64,000 bases of DNA. Source: Janthinobacterium fluminis. Its GTDB lineage: Bacteria; Pseudomonadota; Gammaproteobacteria; Burkholderiales; Burkholderiaceae_D. Numbering within the stretch: the first letter of the stretch is position 1; every line of letters begins with the position of its first letter. The stretch spans positions 1 through 64,000 of the forward strand of contig NZ_JAQQXR010000006.1 in the NCBI RefSeq assembly GCF_028595325.1. The letters are read 5' to 3'. The translations under genes and the position numbers were made by a program. Below are positions 25,570 to 34,024 of this stretch, piece by piece. The notes beneath the pieces are model-generated. The model had not been told where the DNA came from, did not search any database, and worked only from the letters and a program-made list of their open reading frames with translations.

Positions 25570-25983
25570 ATGAAACGCATGCTCTCCATTTGTCTGTTTT
25601 GCGCCGCGGCCACCAGCGCCCACGCCGGCGTGTCGGAAGTGTCGTCGGCGTCGGAAAACGTCGGCATGGCCTCCGGCATCGTCTTGCTCGGTTCCATGTC
25701 CATGCTGGCCGCCTCCGGGCAAGTCATCGTCAGCGGCGTCGAATCGGTGGCCGAAGGCAGCGTCGTCGTGCTCAAGGGCGCCTCCGACGCCGGCACCGCG
25801 TCGATCAAGCTGACCGGCAAGGCGGCGCGCGGCCTGTCGCTGGCGGCCGGCACCGTCGTCAGCGTCGTCGCCGTCTCGACGGGCCACGCGCTGGTGCTGT
25901 CGGGCAAAATCATCGCCTACATTCCGAATGAAATCGGCAAATCGCTGCTGCACCACTCGCGCGTGCCGGGGGCCGGCGCGTGA
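25570..25983 (+). CDS. small exported protein, partner of DUF2145
   Basis: A 137-residue protein with a signal peptide (RMLSICLFCAAATSAHA). The mature part is rich in Ser, Val, Ala and Gly with alternating small residues (SVVVLKGASDAGTASIKL), suggesting amphipathic or membrane-associated helices. The ATG follows AAGGGAAAA. The stop overlaps the next gene start by 4 bases (GTGA), so the pair is translationally coupled. I do not recognise a named family; similar small proteins are seen beside DUF2145 genes. The function is unknown. Confidence 0.65.
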   Translation: MKRMLSICLFCAAATSAHAGVSEVSSASENVGMASGIVLLGSMSMLAASGQVIVSGVESVAEGSVVVLKGASDAGTASIKLTGKAARGLSLAAGTVVSVVAVSTGHALVLSGKIIAYIPNEIGKSLLHHSRVPGAGA

Positions 25984-26771
25984 GCCTCGCCCGCCTGGCC
26001 CTGCCGGCCCTGCTGCTGGCGCTGGCCGCGCCGGCCCAGGCCGGCCGCCCCTGCGAGCCGAAGGCCGGCGACCCGGCCATCGTCGTCAAATCGCTGGACC
26101 TGGCCTACAAGGCGCGCCAGGCGCTCGACGCCAGCGGCGCCCAGGTGGCGCTGATCGCCCGCGCCGGGCAGGACTTGAGCAAATACAATCTGCGCTATTC
26201 CCACATGGCGCTGGCCTGGCGCGACCATCCGGCCGGGCGCTGGGTGGTGGTGCATGAATTGAACGACTGCGGCAGCGCCGAATCGGCCCTGTTCAACGAG
26301 GGCCTGGGCAATTTCTTCCTCGACGACATCTTCGAGTACAAGACCAGCATCCTCGTGCCGAATGCCGCCACCCAGGCGGCGCTGGCGCGGCTGCTGGCGT
26401 CGGACACGCCGCGGCGCCTGCACGGGGCGCACTACAATATGCTGGCCTACCCGTATTCGACCAAGTACCAGAACTCCAACCAGTGGGTGCTGGAAACGTA
26501 TGCGGCCGCCAGCGCCGCCCAGGGCAAGATCGAAAACCGCGACGAGGCCCAGGCCTGGCTGAAGAAGGCCGGCTACGCGCCGATCACGCTGCACATCCCG
26601 GCGACGACGCGGCTGGGCGCGCGCATGTTCCGCGCCAACATCGCCTTCGACGACCATCCCTTCGACCGGCGCATGGCCGGCCAGATCGACACCGTGACGG
26701 TCGATTCGATGCAGCAGTTCATCAAGCGGCGCGACATCGAGGTGCGCGAAATCAATATCGCCGCCGATTAA
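25980..26771 (+). CDS. DUF2145 family exported protein
   Basis: A 263-residue protein starting at a GTG that overlaps the upstream stop. The signal peptide is ALPALLLALAAPAQA. The mature protein shows the family features: an early Cys (RPCEPK), the ARAGQDLSKYNLRYSHMAL segment with a His, and VVHELNDCG with a second Cys. The arrangement of His and Cys residues and the segment LHGAHYNMLAYPYSTKYQ recall NlpC/P60-like or amidase-like folds, but this is uncertain. It is predicted periplasmic. It is co-transcribed with the small exported partner upstream. Confidence 0.78.
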   Translation: MSLARLALPALLLALAAPAQAGRPCEPKAGDPAIVVKSLDLAYKARQALDASGAQVALIARAGQDLSKYNLRYSHMALAWRDHPAGRWVVVHELNDCGSAESALFNEGLGNFFLDDIFEYKTSILVPNAATQAALARLLASDTPRRLHGAHYNMLAYPYSTKYQNSNQWVLETYAAASAAQGKIENRDEAQAWLKKAGYAPITLHIPATTRLGARMFRANIAFDDHPFDRRMAGQIDTVTVDSMQQFIKRRDIEVREINIAAD

Positions 26772-26964
26772 GCGCCGGCGCGCCGGCGGCCCGCCCGCCT
26801 GCGCGCCCTCCCCCGGGCGCCAAAGTATTGCCAAACGACACCAAAATACCAGCCAGGCGATACGCCGGGAAATTCTATTGAACAAGCAGCCGGGATCGAC
26901 AATGATGGCCGCGCCCTGTCCGCAATGACGCGGACGGCCCATCCATTCAATAGGACTTCCGAAC

Positions 26965-27522
26965 ATGAAACAAGCACTTGCCCTCACCCTGATCGCCTCC
27001 GCCCTGAGCCTGCCCGTCGCGGCCCACGCCCAAAGTTTCTACGTCGGCGGCAACATCGGCAGCGCCAAGGCCAAGGTCAATTCGACCAGCCAGACGGCCG
27101 ACGACAGCGGCGCCGGCTTCAAGGTCTACGGCGGCTACCAGCTGACGCCGAACTTCGGCGCCGAAGTCGGTTACAGCAAATTGGGCAACACCGACGCCAG
27201 CTACAAGGGCGTCAAGGGCGCCCACATCAAGCCGCACGCGCTGTACGCGGCCGCCACCGCCACCATGCCGCTGTCCGATCAATTCTCCCTGTTCGGCAAA
27301 GTCGGCCTGTCGGCCAACCGCAACAAGTTTGAACAGCCGGGCGGCAAGCTGACGGACAAGTACAGCAAGAACGGCATCATGTTCGGCGTCGGCGCGGCCT
27401 ACAACATCACGCCGGCGCTGGCGCTGGTGGCCGAGTATGAAAACTACGGCAAAGTGCAGAACAACAACCTGGCCACGGTCAAGGCGGACATGTTCTCGGC
27501 CGGCCTGCGCTACAAGTTCTAA
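26965..27522 (+). CDS. outer-membrane beta-barrel protein (OmpA-N-like / OmpW-size), copy 1
   Basis: A 185-residue porin-like barrel with a signal peptide (ALTLIASALSLPVAAHA) and a mature start SFYVGGNIGSAKAKV. Alternating aromatic strands and a C-terminal Phe (SAGLRYKF) are the hallmarks of BAM-assembled outer-membrane barrels; eight strands are expected. It is a paralogue of the protein at 30394-30957, sharing the segments FGKVGLSANR and VAEYENYGK. A GTCCGC/GCGGAC hairpin (26918-26935) lies in its leader. The function may be adhesion, osmotic adaptation or small-molecule passage; the sequence does not decide. Confidence 0.85.
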   Translation: MKQALALTLIASALSLPVAAHAQSFYVGGNIGSAKAKVNSTSQTADDSGAGFKVYGGYQLTPNFGAEVGYSKLGNTDASYKGVKGAHIKPHALYAAATATMPLSDQFSLFGKVGLSANRNKFEQPGGKLTDKYSKNGIMFGVGAAYNITPALALVAEYENYGKVQNNNLATVKADMFSAGLRYKF

Positions 27523-27558
27523 GCCTGGCCGCCCGCCTGCGCCTGTTCCCGGCGCGCC

Positions 27559-29637
27559 TTAAAACGAGGCGCGCAGGCTCAGGCGCATGGTGCGCGGCTC
27601 CAGCGGATGCACCAGGCGGCCGGCTATGCCGCCGCCGCAACTGCCGTCGGCCTGTTCGCCGCGCGTGCAGGCGCCGCCCCAGTATTCGATGTCATTGGCC
27701 TTGCGGTCGAACAGATTGAGCACGTCCACGCCCAGTTGCAGCGTCGGCGTGATGCGGTAACCGAGCTTCAGGTTGGCCAGCCAGAACGGCACCGACTTGT
27801 GGGTGTTGCTTTCCTCCAGGGCGTAGGCGCCCAGATAGCGCAGGCGCAGGCCGCCGAACCAGGCCCCGCCCGGCTCGTAACTGAGGCCCAGCGAGGCCGT
27901 CAGCGGGATGGCGTTCGGCACATGCGCGCCGCCGCCGTCGACCGGCTCCCTGAAGCGGGCGTGCGACCAGGCCAGGTCGGCGTCGATGTTGACGGCGCTG
28001 CTGGGCGCGAAGTAATTCGACCATTCCACACCATGCCGGCGCGACGCGCCGCGCGCCTCGGTGACGCCCTCGTCACCGACAAACACCAACTCCGACGCGG
28101 CGCTCATCCGCCACAGGGACAGACTGGTATTCCAGCCCGGCAGCGGCTTGCTGCGCAGCCCGATTTCCGCCCCCGTCGACTTGGCGAACAAGGCCAGCTT
28201 GTCGGCCGGGCTGCCGTCGGCCGGATGGGTCGCCGAGGTGGCGCCGCGCACGTCGTTGCTGTGGAAACCGTAACCCCAGTTGAGATACAGCTCGGTGTCG
28301 CCCCGGGCGCCGGACGGGCGCAGCACCAGTGCCAGTTTCGGGCTGGTCTGGCCGGCGCCGACCTTGCCGCCATTGTCCATATTGAAGGCGCCGCCCGTCG
28401 GCGTGACGCTGGCGCGGATCTGGTCGCGGCGCAGCCCCAGCGTGCTGCGCAACCACGGCGTCCACTGCCGGCGCGCTTCGACGTACAGGCCGACGGCCGT
28501 CTCCGTCAGCCGGTCCTGGCGCACCGTGCCGCTGCGCACCCGGTCCACGGTTTCATACAGGCCGACCTGCCTGACGCGGTCCTGGCGCAACTGCACGCCG
28601 GCCGTCACGTCGACCTCGCCCAGGCGCAGCGACTGGCGCGCCGCGCCGCCCCAGATGAGGCGCCGGTCGGCCTGCTCGTGCTGGTCGCCGCGCGGCCCGC
28701 TGATGAAACCGGACGGCGCGGCGAAGTAATTCAAGCCGTAGTCGATCACATAGGCGTTGACGCGGCTGGCGCCGGCCGCGTTGGCGCCGGCCCATTCGCC
28801 GGACAGGCTGTAGCGGTGCGTCTGGCCGCCGTCGCTGCCCGACAGCGCGCCGTAGCGGCCGATCTCGCCGCCGGCGATGGCGCGCTGCGGCACGTGTTCG
28901 GTGGCGCGCCAATCCGACTCGTAAGCCATCGCCGTGACGCTGAAACCGTCGTCGGCGCTGCCCTTCGACAGGCGCGCGACGCCGTTGCGCTTGCGCAGCC
29001 GGGCCGGCAAGTCCCAGGGGCCGTCGTTGCCGGCCGCCTCCACGGCGCCCATCAGGTCGAAGCCGCGCCATTCGCCGCTGCCGGCGGCCAGCACGCGGCG
29101 GTGGCGGTGCGCGCCCAGCGTCACGTCGACGAAGGGTGCCTTCAACTGCCGCTGGTACTCGATGCGCGACGAGCCCGTGTTGGAAAAATCGCCGTCCTCG
29201 GCCGCGTAGACACCCTTGTGGAACTGGATGCCGGCTATCAGCTCCGGCATCAGGAAATTCAAGTCCATATAGCCCTGGCCATGGGCGTGGCTGGCGACGT
29301 TGGCCGGCATGCCCATGACGCTGGTGGCGAAATCGCTGCCGTGGTCGAGATTGAAGCCGCGCAGGAAGTACTGGTTGGCCTTGCCGTCGCCCGAATGCTG
29401 GGTGACTATCATGCCGGGCAAGGTTTCCAGCAACTCGGCGGTGCGCAGCAGCGGCCGCGTCGCCAATTGCCTGGCCGTCACCGTGGCGTCGCCGGCGGCA
29501 TCGGCGACGCCGATCAGGCCGGGCCGGTTGCCGATGACGGTCACTTCCGGCAGGGGCGGCGCGGCGGCGGCGCCGGCCTGTTGGCTGGCCGCCAGCAAGG
29601 CCGCCAGCAAGGGTGTTCGAATAATTATATGTCGCAT
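27559..29637 (-). CDS. TonB-dependent receptor under cobalamin riboswitch control
   Basis: A 692-residue outer-membrane receptor: signal peptide (ends QQAGA), TonB box near LPEVTVIG, plug domain (LPGMIVTQHSGDGKANQYF, then LRGFNLDHG), and a 22-strand barrel ending in a terminal Phe (LSLRASF). It imports a scarce ligand using TonB energy. The cobalamin riboswitch upstream (29847-30036) indicates that the ligand is vitamin B12 or a related corrinoid, although the plug differs from Escherichia coli BtuB. The second ATG (29637) was preferred because AGGAA lies 8 bases before it; ATG at 29646 is the alternative. Confidence 0.9.
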   Translation of the reverse strand: MRHIIIRTPLLAALLAASQQAGAAAAPPLPEVTVIGNRPGLIGVADAAGDATVTARQLATRPLLRTAELLETLPGMIVTQHSGDGKANQYFLRGFNLDHGSDFATSVMGMPANVASHAHGQGYMDLNFLMPELIAGIQFHKGVYAAEDGDFSNTGSSRIEYQRQLKAPFVDVTLGAHRHRRVLAAGSGEWRGFDLMGAVEAAGNDGPWDLPARLRKRNGVARLSKGSADDGFSVTAMAYESDWRATEHVPQRAIAGGEIGRYGALSGSDGGQTHRYSLSGEWAGANAAGASRVNAYVIDYGLNYFAAPSGFISGPRGDQHEQADRRLIWGGAARQSLRLGEVDVTAGVQLRQDRVRQVGLYETVDRVRSGTVRQDRLTETAVGLYVEARRQWTPWLRSTLGLRRDQIRASVTPTGGAFNMDNGGKVGAGQTSPKLALVLRPSGARGDTELYLNWGYGFHSNDVRGATSATHPADGSPADKLALFAKSTGAEIGLRSKPLPGWNTSLSLWRMSAASELVFVGDEGVTEARGASRRHGVEWSNYFAPSSAVNIDADLAWSHARFREPVDGGGAHVPNAIPLTASLGLSYEPGGAWFGGLRLRYLGAYALEESNTHKSVPFWLANLKLGYRITPTLQLGVDVLNLFDRKANDIEYWGGACTRGEQADGSCGGGIAGRLVHPLEPRTMRLSLRASF

Positions 29638-29846
29638 CTGTTTCATTTCCTAAGATCACATCGATGATCCGGGCATGACACGAGAGAGCAGTGGCCGCGT
29701 GGCCCCGGCCGGCGTCGCCGGCGCACGCCGCGCGCGCGGGCACGGGCGCCTGAAGGCGCCGCGCATACGGGACGGCAACATTGGAAACGGACGGAAAACG
29801 GGACACGACGGACAAAACCAAACCCCGGGTTTTGCACCAGCAATAC

Positions 29847-30036
29847 ACGCGATGGCCGGTCTTCTGGCTCGCCCTCATCCTTTCCTGCCCTGCCTTCCCA
29901 TGCAATGCACAGTGGCTTACGGACAAGATCGTCAGGCATACAGCAGCGGGGGCTGCGCCGGCATGCAGGGAAAATCCCTGGTCACCGGCTTCCCGTTTCA
30001 CCCTCCGGCAGACCAGCCGGAGGACACCATCGCGTC
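29847..30036 (-). promoter_or_regulatory. cobalamin (B12) riboswitch
   Basis: The minus-strand RNA carries the conserved cobalamin aptamer blocks in order: GAAACGGGAAGCCGGTG, then the B12-box-like GCAGCCCCCGC, AGCCACTG, GGGAAGGC, and GATGAGGGCGAGCCAGAAG followed by ACC. The closing helix P1 is perfect: ACGCGATGG (complement of 30028-30036) pairs with CCATCGCGT (complement of 29847-29855). It lies about 210 bases upstream of the TonB receptor. Between aptamer and gene are a GGCGCC hairpin (29745-29760) and a small hairpin next to the ribosome site, so control by blocking translation is plausible. B12 binding should reduce receptor expression. Confidence 0.93.
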
Positions 30037-30393
30037 AGTGGCGCATTTTACATCAGCCGCGCCGGATGGCCTCTGCGCTTTTTACGCTCGCGCAATTGGC
30101 ATAATACAAACCAGATAAAAATAATGAATAACAGATATTCAAAAATATAATATCTCGCCGCCGCGCGGCAATATCCAGCCCCTTATCGGCATTCAAAAGG
30201 ATTCATCCAATTTCCTTAAACCGCGCATTCCGCAAATACGCGTTGCCCGAAAACAACATATCTAATTTAATTTCATTTTAATTAAACTTTCTATTGGGGA
30301 ATCCACGCTCCAGCGTATAAAATCCACCCGTCTCAAGTTGCAGCGTGAGCCACAACTCAGAGCCTCTGCCAACAATTTAATTTAGGATGAATC
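30037..30393 (+). promoter_or_regulatory. AT-rich intergenic region with promoter for the downstream barrel gene
   Basis: The region is strikingly AT-rich for this chromosome. A candidate promoter for the gene at 30394 is TTGGGG (30294-30299), 16-bp spacer, TATAAA (30316-30321), giving a leader of about 65 bases. The left part should also contain the promoter of the riboswitch transcript on the minus strand, but no single match stands out. Confidence 0.4.
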
Positions 30394-30957
30394 ATGAAAA
30401 AACAATTTATCGTTGCCCTGATCGGCGCCGCTTTTGCTTTCCCTATCGCTGCCCAAGCTGACAACACCTACGTTGGCGTGAACGTCGGCCGCGGCGAGCA
30501 AAAAATCAGCATCCCAGTCGTGTCGGGCAAAGAAACCAAAACCAGCTACAAGCTGTATGGCGGCTACAACTTCGACAAGAACTTTGGCGTCGAAGGCGGT
30601 TATGTTGATTTCGGCAAAGCAAAATTCACCAACAAGACTTATTCCAGCGAAGCGAAAAGCAAAGCGTTTTACGTTGCAGCAACGGGCACCCTGCCAGTCA
30701 GCGACGAGTTCGGCGTGTTCGCTAAAGTTGGCCTGTCGGCAAACCGTGTGAGCTACGATTTCAAAGACACCGGCATGCGTGGCAGCTCCAGCGCAAACCG
30801 CAGCTCGCTGATCTTCGGTCTGGGCGCGTCGTACAATGTAACGAAGGAAATCGCTATCGTTGCTGAATATGAAAACTTCGGCAAAATCGCCAAAGGCGAC
30901 GGCGGCGGCGACATCAAAGCCAACACCTTCTCGGCTGGCCTGCGTTACAAGTTCTAA
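30394..30957 (+). CDS. outer-membrane beta-barrel protein, copy 2, probably highly expressed
   Basis: A 187-residue barrel with a signal peptide (ALIGAAFAFPIAAQA), paralogous to the protein at 26965-27522 along its length; both end SAGLRYKF with the terminal Phe needed for outer-membrane insertion. A TTAGGATG site precedes the ATG. Codon use is different from the neighbours (more GCT, GTT, AAA), a sign of adaptation to very high expression, as for major outer-membrane proteins. A strong terminator follows. The two paralogues flank the B12 receptor gene. The function is not known from sequence. Confidence 0.86.
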   Translation: MKKQFIVALIGAAFAFPIAAQADNTYVGVNVGRGEQKISIPVVSGKETKTSYKLYGGYNFDKNFGVEGGYVDFGKAKFTNKTYSSEAKSKAFYVAATGTLPVSDEFGVFAKVGLSANRVSYDFKDTGMRGSSSANRSSLIFGLGASYNVTKEIAIVAEYENFGKIAKGDGGGDIKANTFSAGLRYKF

Positions 30958-30978
30958 TTCAGAACGCGTTTTCGCATG

Positions 30979-31009
30979 AAAAAAAGCCGGCTGCGAAGCC
31001 GGCTTTTTT
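30979..31009. terminator. Rho-independent terminator between convergent genes
   Basis: An AAAAAAAGCCGGC / GCCGGCTTTTTT stem serves the barrel gene rightward and the ABC operon leftward. Confidence 0.85.
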
Positions 31010-31029
31010 GCGTCTACCCTTCCCTCTTC

Positions 31030-32103
31030 TCAAAACACCCAGAGCTTGTCGGCAGGCATCTGCAACCAGTACATGCCGGCCTCCAGCTTGTATTTCGAGT
31101 AGGCCCGCAGGCTGATCTCGTTGTGGCCGCTGCGGTGGAACAGGCACTCCCAGCGGTCGCCCAGGTACATGCAGGTCAGCAGCGGCAGCTCGATCGCGTT
31201 CTCCACCGGCGTCGCGCTGATCTTCACTTCCTCGACGCGGATCACGGTGGCCACGTCGGCGCCCGTATTGGCGCCGCGCGCCGTGCCCTGCATCGTCACG
31301 CCGTCGACGCTCAAGACCACCTTGCCGCCGTCGCGCCGGATCACCTGGCCCGGCAGGCGGTTGTTGCTGCCCATGAACTCGGCGGTGAACAGCGTGTCGG
31401 GCGTCTCGTACATGCTTTGCGGCGAGCCCTGCTGCTCGATCTTGCCGTTGTTGAGCAGCAGGATGCGGTCGGAGATCGCCATCGCCTCGGCCTGGTCGTG
31501 CGTCACCATCAGCGCCGACAGGCCCAGGCGCACGATCAGCTCTCGCAGGAAGGCGCGCGCCTCCTCGCGCAGCTTGGCGTCCAGGTTCGACAGCGGCTCG
31601 TCGAGCAGGATCACGGGCGGGTTGTAGACCAGCGCGCGGGCGATCGCCACGCGCTGCTGCTGGCCGCCCGACAACTGGTGGGGGAAGCGCTCGCCCAGCA
31701 GGCCCAGGCCCAGTTGGCCCAGCACCTCGTTGACGCGGGTGGCGATTTCGCCGGACGCCATCTTGCGCAGCTTCAGGCCGTAGGCGACGTTGTCGAACAC
31801 GGTCTTGTGCGGCCACAGCGCGTAGGACTGGAACACCAGCCCCAAGTTGCGCTGCTCGGCCGGCATCTCGAAGTCGCTGGCGCCGTCGAAGACGCCGCGC
31901 TCGCCGATGTGGATGCTGCCCGCCTTCGGGCTTTCCAGCCCGGCCACGGCGCGCAGCAGCGTCGTCTTGCCGCTGCCGGAAGGCCCCAGCAGCGCCACCA
32001 CTTCGCCTTTTTTCAAATGCATCGACACGCCCTTCAGGATCGCGTTGGCGGCGGCGCCGGTGCCATAGTCGAGGTACAGCTCGTTGACGGATAATTCATT
32101 CAT
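31030..32103 (-). CDS. ABC transporter ATPase (FbpC/AfuC-like)
   Basis: A 357-residue importer ATPase. Walker A is GPSGSGKTT, the signature is LSGGQQQR, Walker B is ILLDEPLSNLDA, and the switch His is in MVTHDQAEAM. A TOBE-type regulatory domain fills the C-terminal third. It belongs to the iron(III)/sugar-phosphate/aminoethylphosphonate branch of importers, whose members differ in substrate. It energises the fused permease (32128-33903) and pairs with the binding protein at 34025-35110. It is the last gene of the leftward uptake cluster. Confidence 0.9.
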   Translation of the reverse strand: MNELSVNELYLDYGTGAAANAILKGVSMHLKKGEVVALLGPSGSGKTTLLRAVAGLESPKAGSIHIGERGVFDGASDFEMPAEQRNLGLVFQSYALWPHKTVFDNVAYGLKLRKMASGEIATRVNEVLGQLGLGLLGERFPHQLSGGQQQRVAIARALVYNPPVILLDEPLSNLDAKLREEARAFLRELIVRLGLSALMVTHDQAEAMAISDRILLLNNGKIEQQGSPQSMYETPDTLFTAEFMGSNNRLPGQVIRRDGGKVVLSVDGVTMQGTARGANTGADVATVIRVEEVKISATPVENAIELPLLTCMYLGDRWECLFHRSGHNEISLRAYSKYKLEAGMYWLQMPADKLWVF

Positions 32104-32127
32104 GATGGTGTCTCGTTATAGGTGGAA

Positions 32128-33903
32128 TTAGTTGTGCAGCTTGACGCCGAAGCGCAGCGCCACGCCGAGGCCGACGGCGACCAGGGCGATGTTGATGAAG
32201 GACAGCGCCGCCACCAGGTCGGTCGACCCGCCCGCCCACAGCGACACCAGCATCGCGCCGATCACCTCGGTGCCGGGCGAGAGCAGGTAGACGCCGGTCG
32301 AGTATTCGCGCTCGAAGATCAGGAACACCATCAGCCAGGCGCCCAGCAGGCCGTATTTGATCAGCGGCAGCGTGACGTCGCGCGTCACCTGGCCGCGGCT
32401 GGCGCCGACGGCGCGCGCCGCCTCCTCCAGCTCCGGCCCGACCTGCAGCAGCGCCGTCGAGATCAGCCGCATGCCGTAGGCCAGCCACACCACCGAGTAG
32501 GCCAGCCACAGCGCGAAGATGGTCGAGCGCACCTCGCGCAGCACGGGGATCACATGGCCGCTGAGCCACAGCGCGACGCCGTTGTCCATGCCTTTCAGGA
32601 TGCCGTCCAGCCAGGCCGGCACGAACAGGAACATCCACAGGAAGGACAGGCCGGCCAGCAGGCCGGGGATGGCGCGCGGCACCAGCACGCTGTAGTCGAG
32701 CAGGCGGGTGATGCCGTCCGGCTTGCGGTGCATGGCCAGCGCGATGCCGCTGTAGCACAGCACGGCGAGCGCGCCGCCGACGACGCCGATGAGTATCGTG
32801 TTGACGATGCCGCGCACCAGCGAGGGCTGCTCGAAAATATCGCGGAAATGCTGCAGCGTCAGCACGTCGGCCAGCTTGACGCCCTCGCCCCAGTACTGGA
32901 CGAAGGAGCGCAGCAGGATGCCCGACAGCGGCAGGATGATCGTGAACAGCAGCCAGCCGGCCAGCAGCGCGAACGCCAGCCATTTCCAGCGCCCCAGCGG
33001 CATGGCCTTGCTGCGCGCGCCCTTGCCCTTGATCGACACGTATTTGTTGGCCGACTTCAGCAGCCAGCGCTGCAGCATCACCAGCGGCATCGTCACCATC
33101 ACCAGGCAGACGGCGACGGCCGCCATCAAGTGGTAGGACGGCGTGCCGAGCTTGTTGGTGAGCTTGTACAGATAGGTCGCCAGCACCAGGTGGCCCTCCG
33201 GGTCGCCCAGCACCAGCACCAGGCCAAACACCTCGAAGCCGAGGAAGAACACCAGCACGCCGGCGTAGGCCAGCGCCGGCATGATCATCGGCAGCGACAC
33301 GTTGAGCATCACCTGCAGCGGCGAGGCGCCGGCCACGCGGGCCGCCTCCTCGACGTCCGAGCCGAGGCTTTTCAGCGCCGACGAGGCGTACAGGTAGACG
33401 TGCGGCACGTGGGTCAGGCCGGCGATGACGACGATGCTGGTGAAGGAGTAGATGTTCCAGGGGATGAAGCCGAGCAGCTGCTTGGCCCACAGCGAATAGA
33501 AGCCGACCGGCCCCATCGAGACGACGTAGCCGAAGCCCATCACCATCGGCGAGACGAAGATCGGCACCAGCAGCATGGGCGCGATCCAGCCGCGTCCGGG
33601 CAGGTCGGTGCGCACCATCAGGAAGGCCAGCATGCCGCCCAGCGGCACGGCGATGACGGCCAGGCCGGTGGCGAGGATCAGGCCGTTCTTGAACGCCATG
33701 CCGAAGTCCGGGTCGTCGAGGATGAAGCGGTAGGCGTCCAGGCCCAGTTCCTTGACCGGCATGAAGAACGGCGCCGACAGGAAGCTTTGATAAAAAATCA
33801 GGAACAGCGGCAGGAAGATGGCGACGCAGGTCAGCGTCACGACGACGCCGCGCGGCCAGTTCAGGCGCCGCCGCGAGGGGCGCGCAAGGGTTGCAGTTTG
33901 CAT
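32128..33903 (-). CDS. ABC transporter permease, two fused membrane domains (FbpB/AfuB-like)
   Basis: A 591-residue inner-membrane protein containing two BPD_transp_1 domains in one chain, as in FbpB. There are about twelve helices; EAA-loop-like segments that contact the ATPase occur in each half (EEAARVAGASPLQVMLNVSL in the first and EEAARAVGASRGQVTRDVTL in the second). The ATG at 33903 was chosen so that a basic N terminus (ARPSRRR) precedes the first helix; a 12-residue longer version from 33939 is possible. It lies between the binding-protein and ATPase genes on the same strand. Confidence 0.9.
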   Translation of the reverse strand: MQTATLARPSRRRLNWPRGVVVTLTCVAIFLPLFLIFYQSFLSAPFFMPVKELGLDAYRFILDDPDFGMAFKNGLILATGLAVIAVPLGGMLAFLMVRTDLPGRGWIAPMLLVPIFVSPMVMGFGYVVSMGPVGFYSLWAKQLLGFIPWNIYSFTSIVVIAGLTHVPHVYLYASSALKSLGSDVEEAARVAGASPLQVMLNVSLPMIMPALAYAGVLVFFLGFEVFGLVLVLGDPEGHLVLATYLYKLTNKLGTPSYHLMAAVAVCLVMVTMPLVMLQRWLLKSANKYVSIKGKGARSKAMPLGRWKWLAFALLAGWLLFTIILPLSGILLRSFVQYWGEGVKLADVLTLQHFRDIFEQPSLVRGIVNTILIGVVGGALAVLCYSGIALAMHRKPDGITRLLDYSVLVPRAIPGLLAGLSFLWMFLFVPAWLDGILKGMDNGVALWLSGHVIPVLREVRSTIFALWLAYSVVWLAYGMRLISTALLQVGPELEEAARAVGASRGQVTRDVTLPLIKYGLLGAWLMVFLIFEREYSTGVYLLSPGTEVIGAMLVSLWAGGSTDLVAALSFINIALVAVGLGVALRFGVKLHN

Positions 33904-34024
33904 GACGAATCCGATGAATGTGGGGCCGCCCGGCTCCATGGAGCCAGTGGCCGGAATCTGGGGGCGGAGGGCAATCGCCGCGGCGGCTGCAAGCGGCTGC
34001 GACGCCCGCCGCGGCGGCGCGGGC

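Noticed and set aside
29647..30001. A long leftward open frame across the riboswitch region
   Set aside because: It runs through the cobalamin aptamer and into the receptor gene in a different frame; the riboswitch fully explains the conservation.
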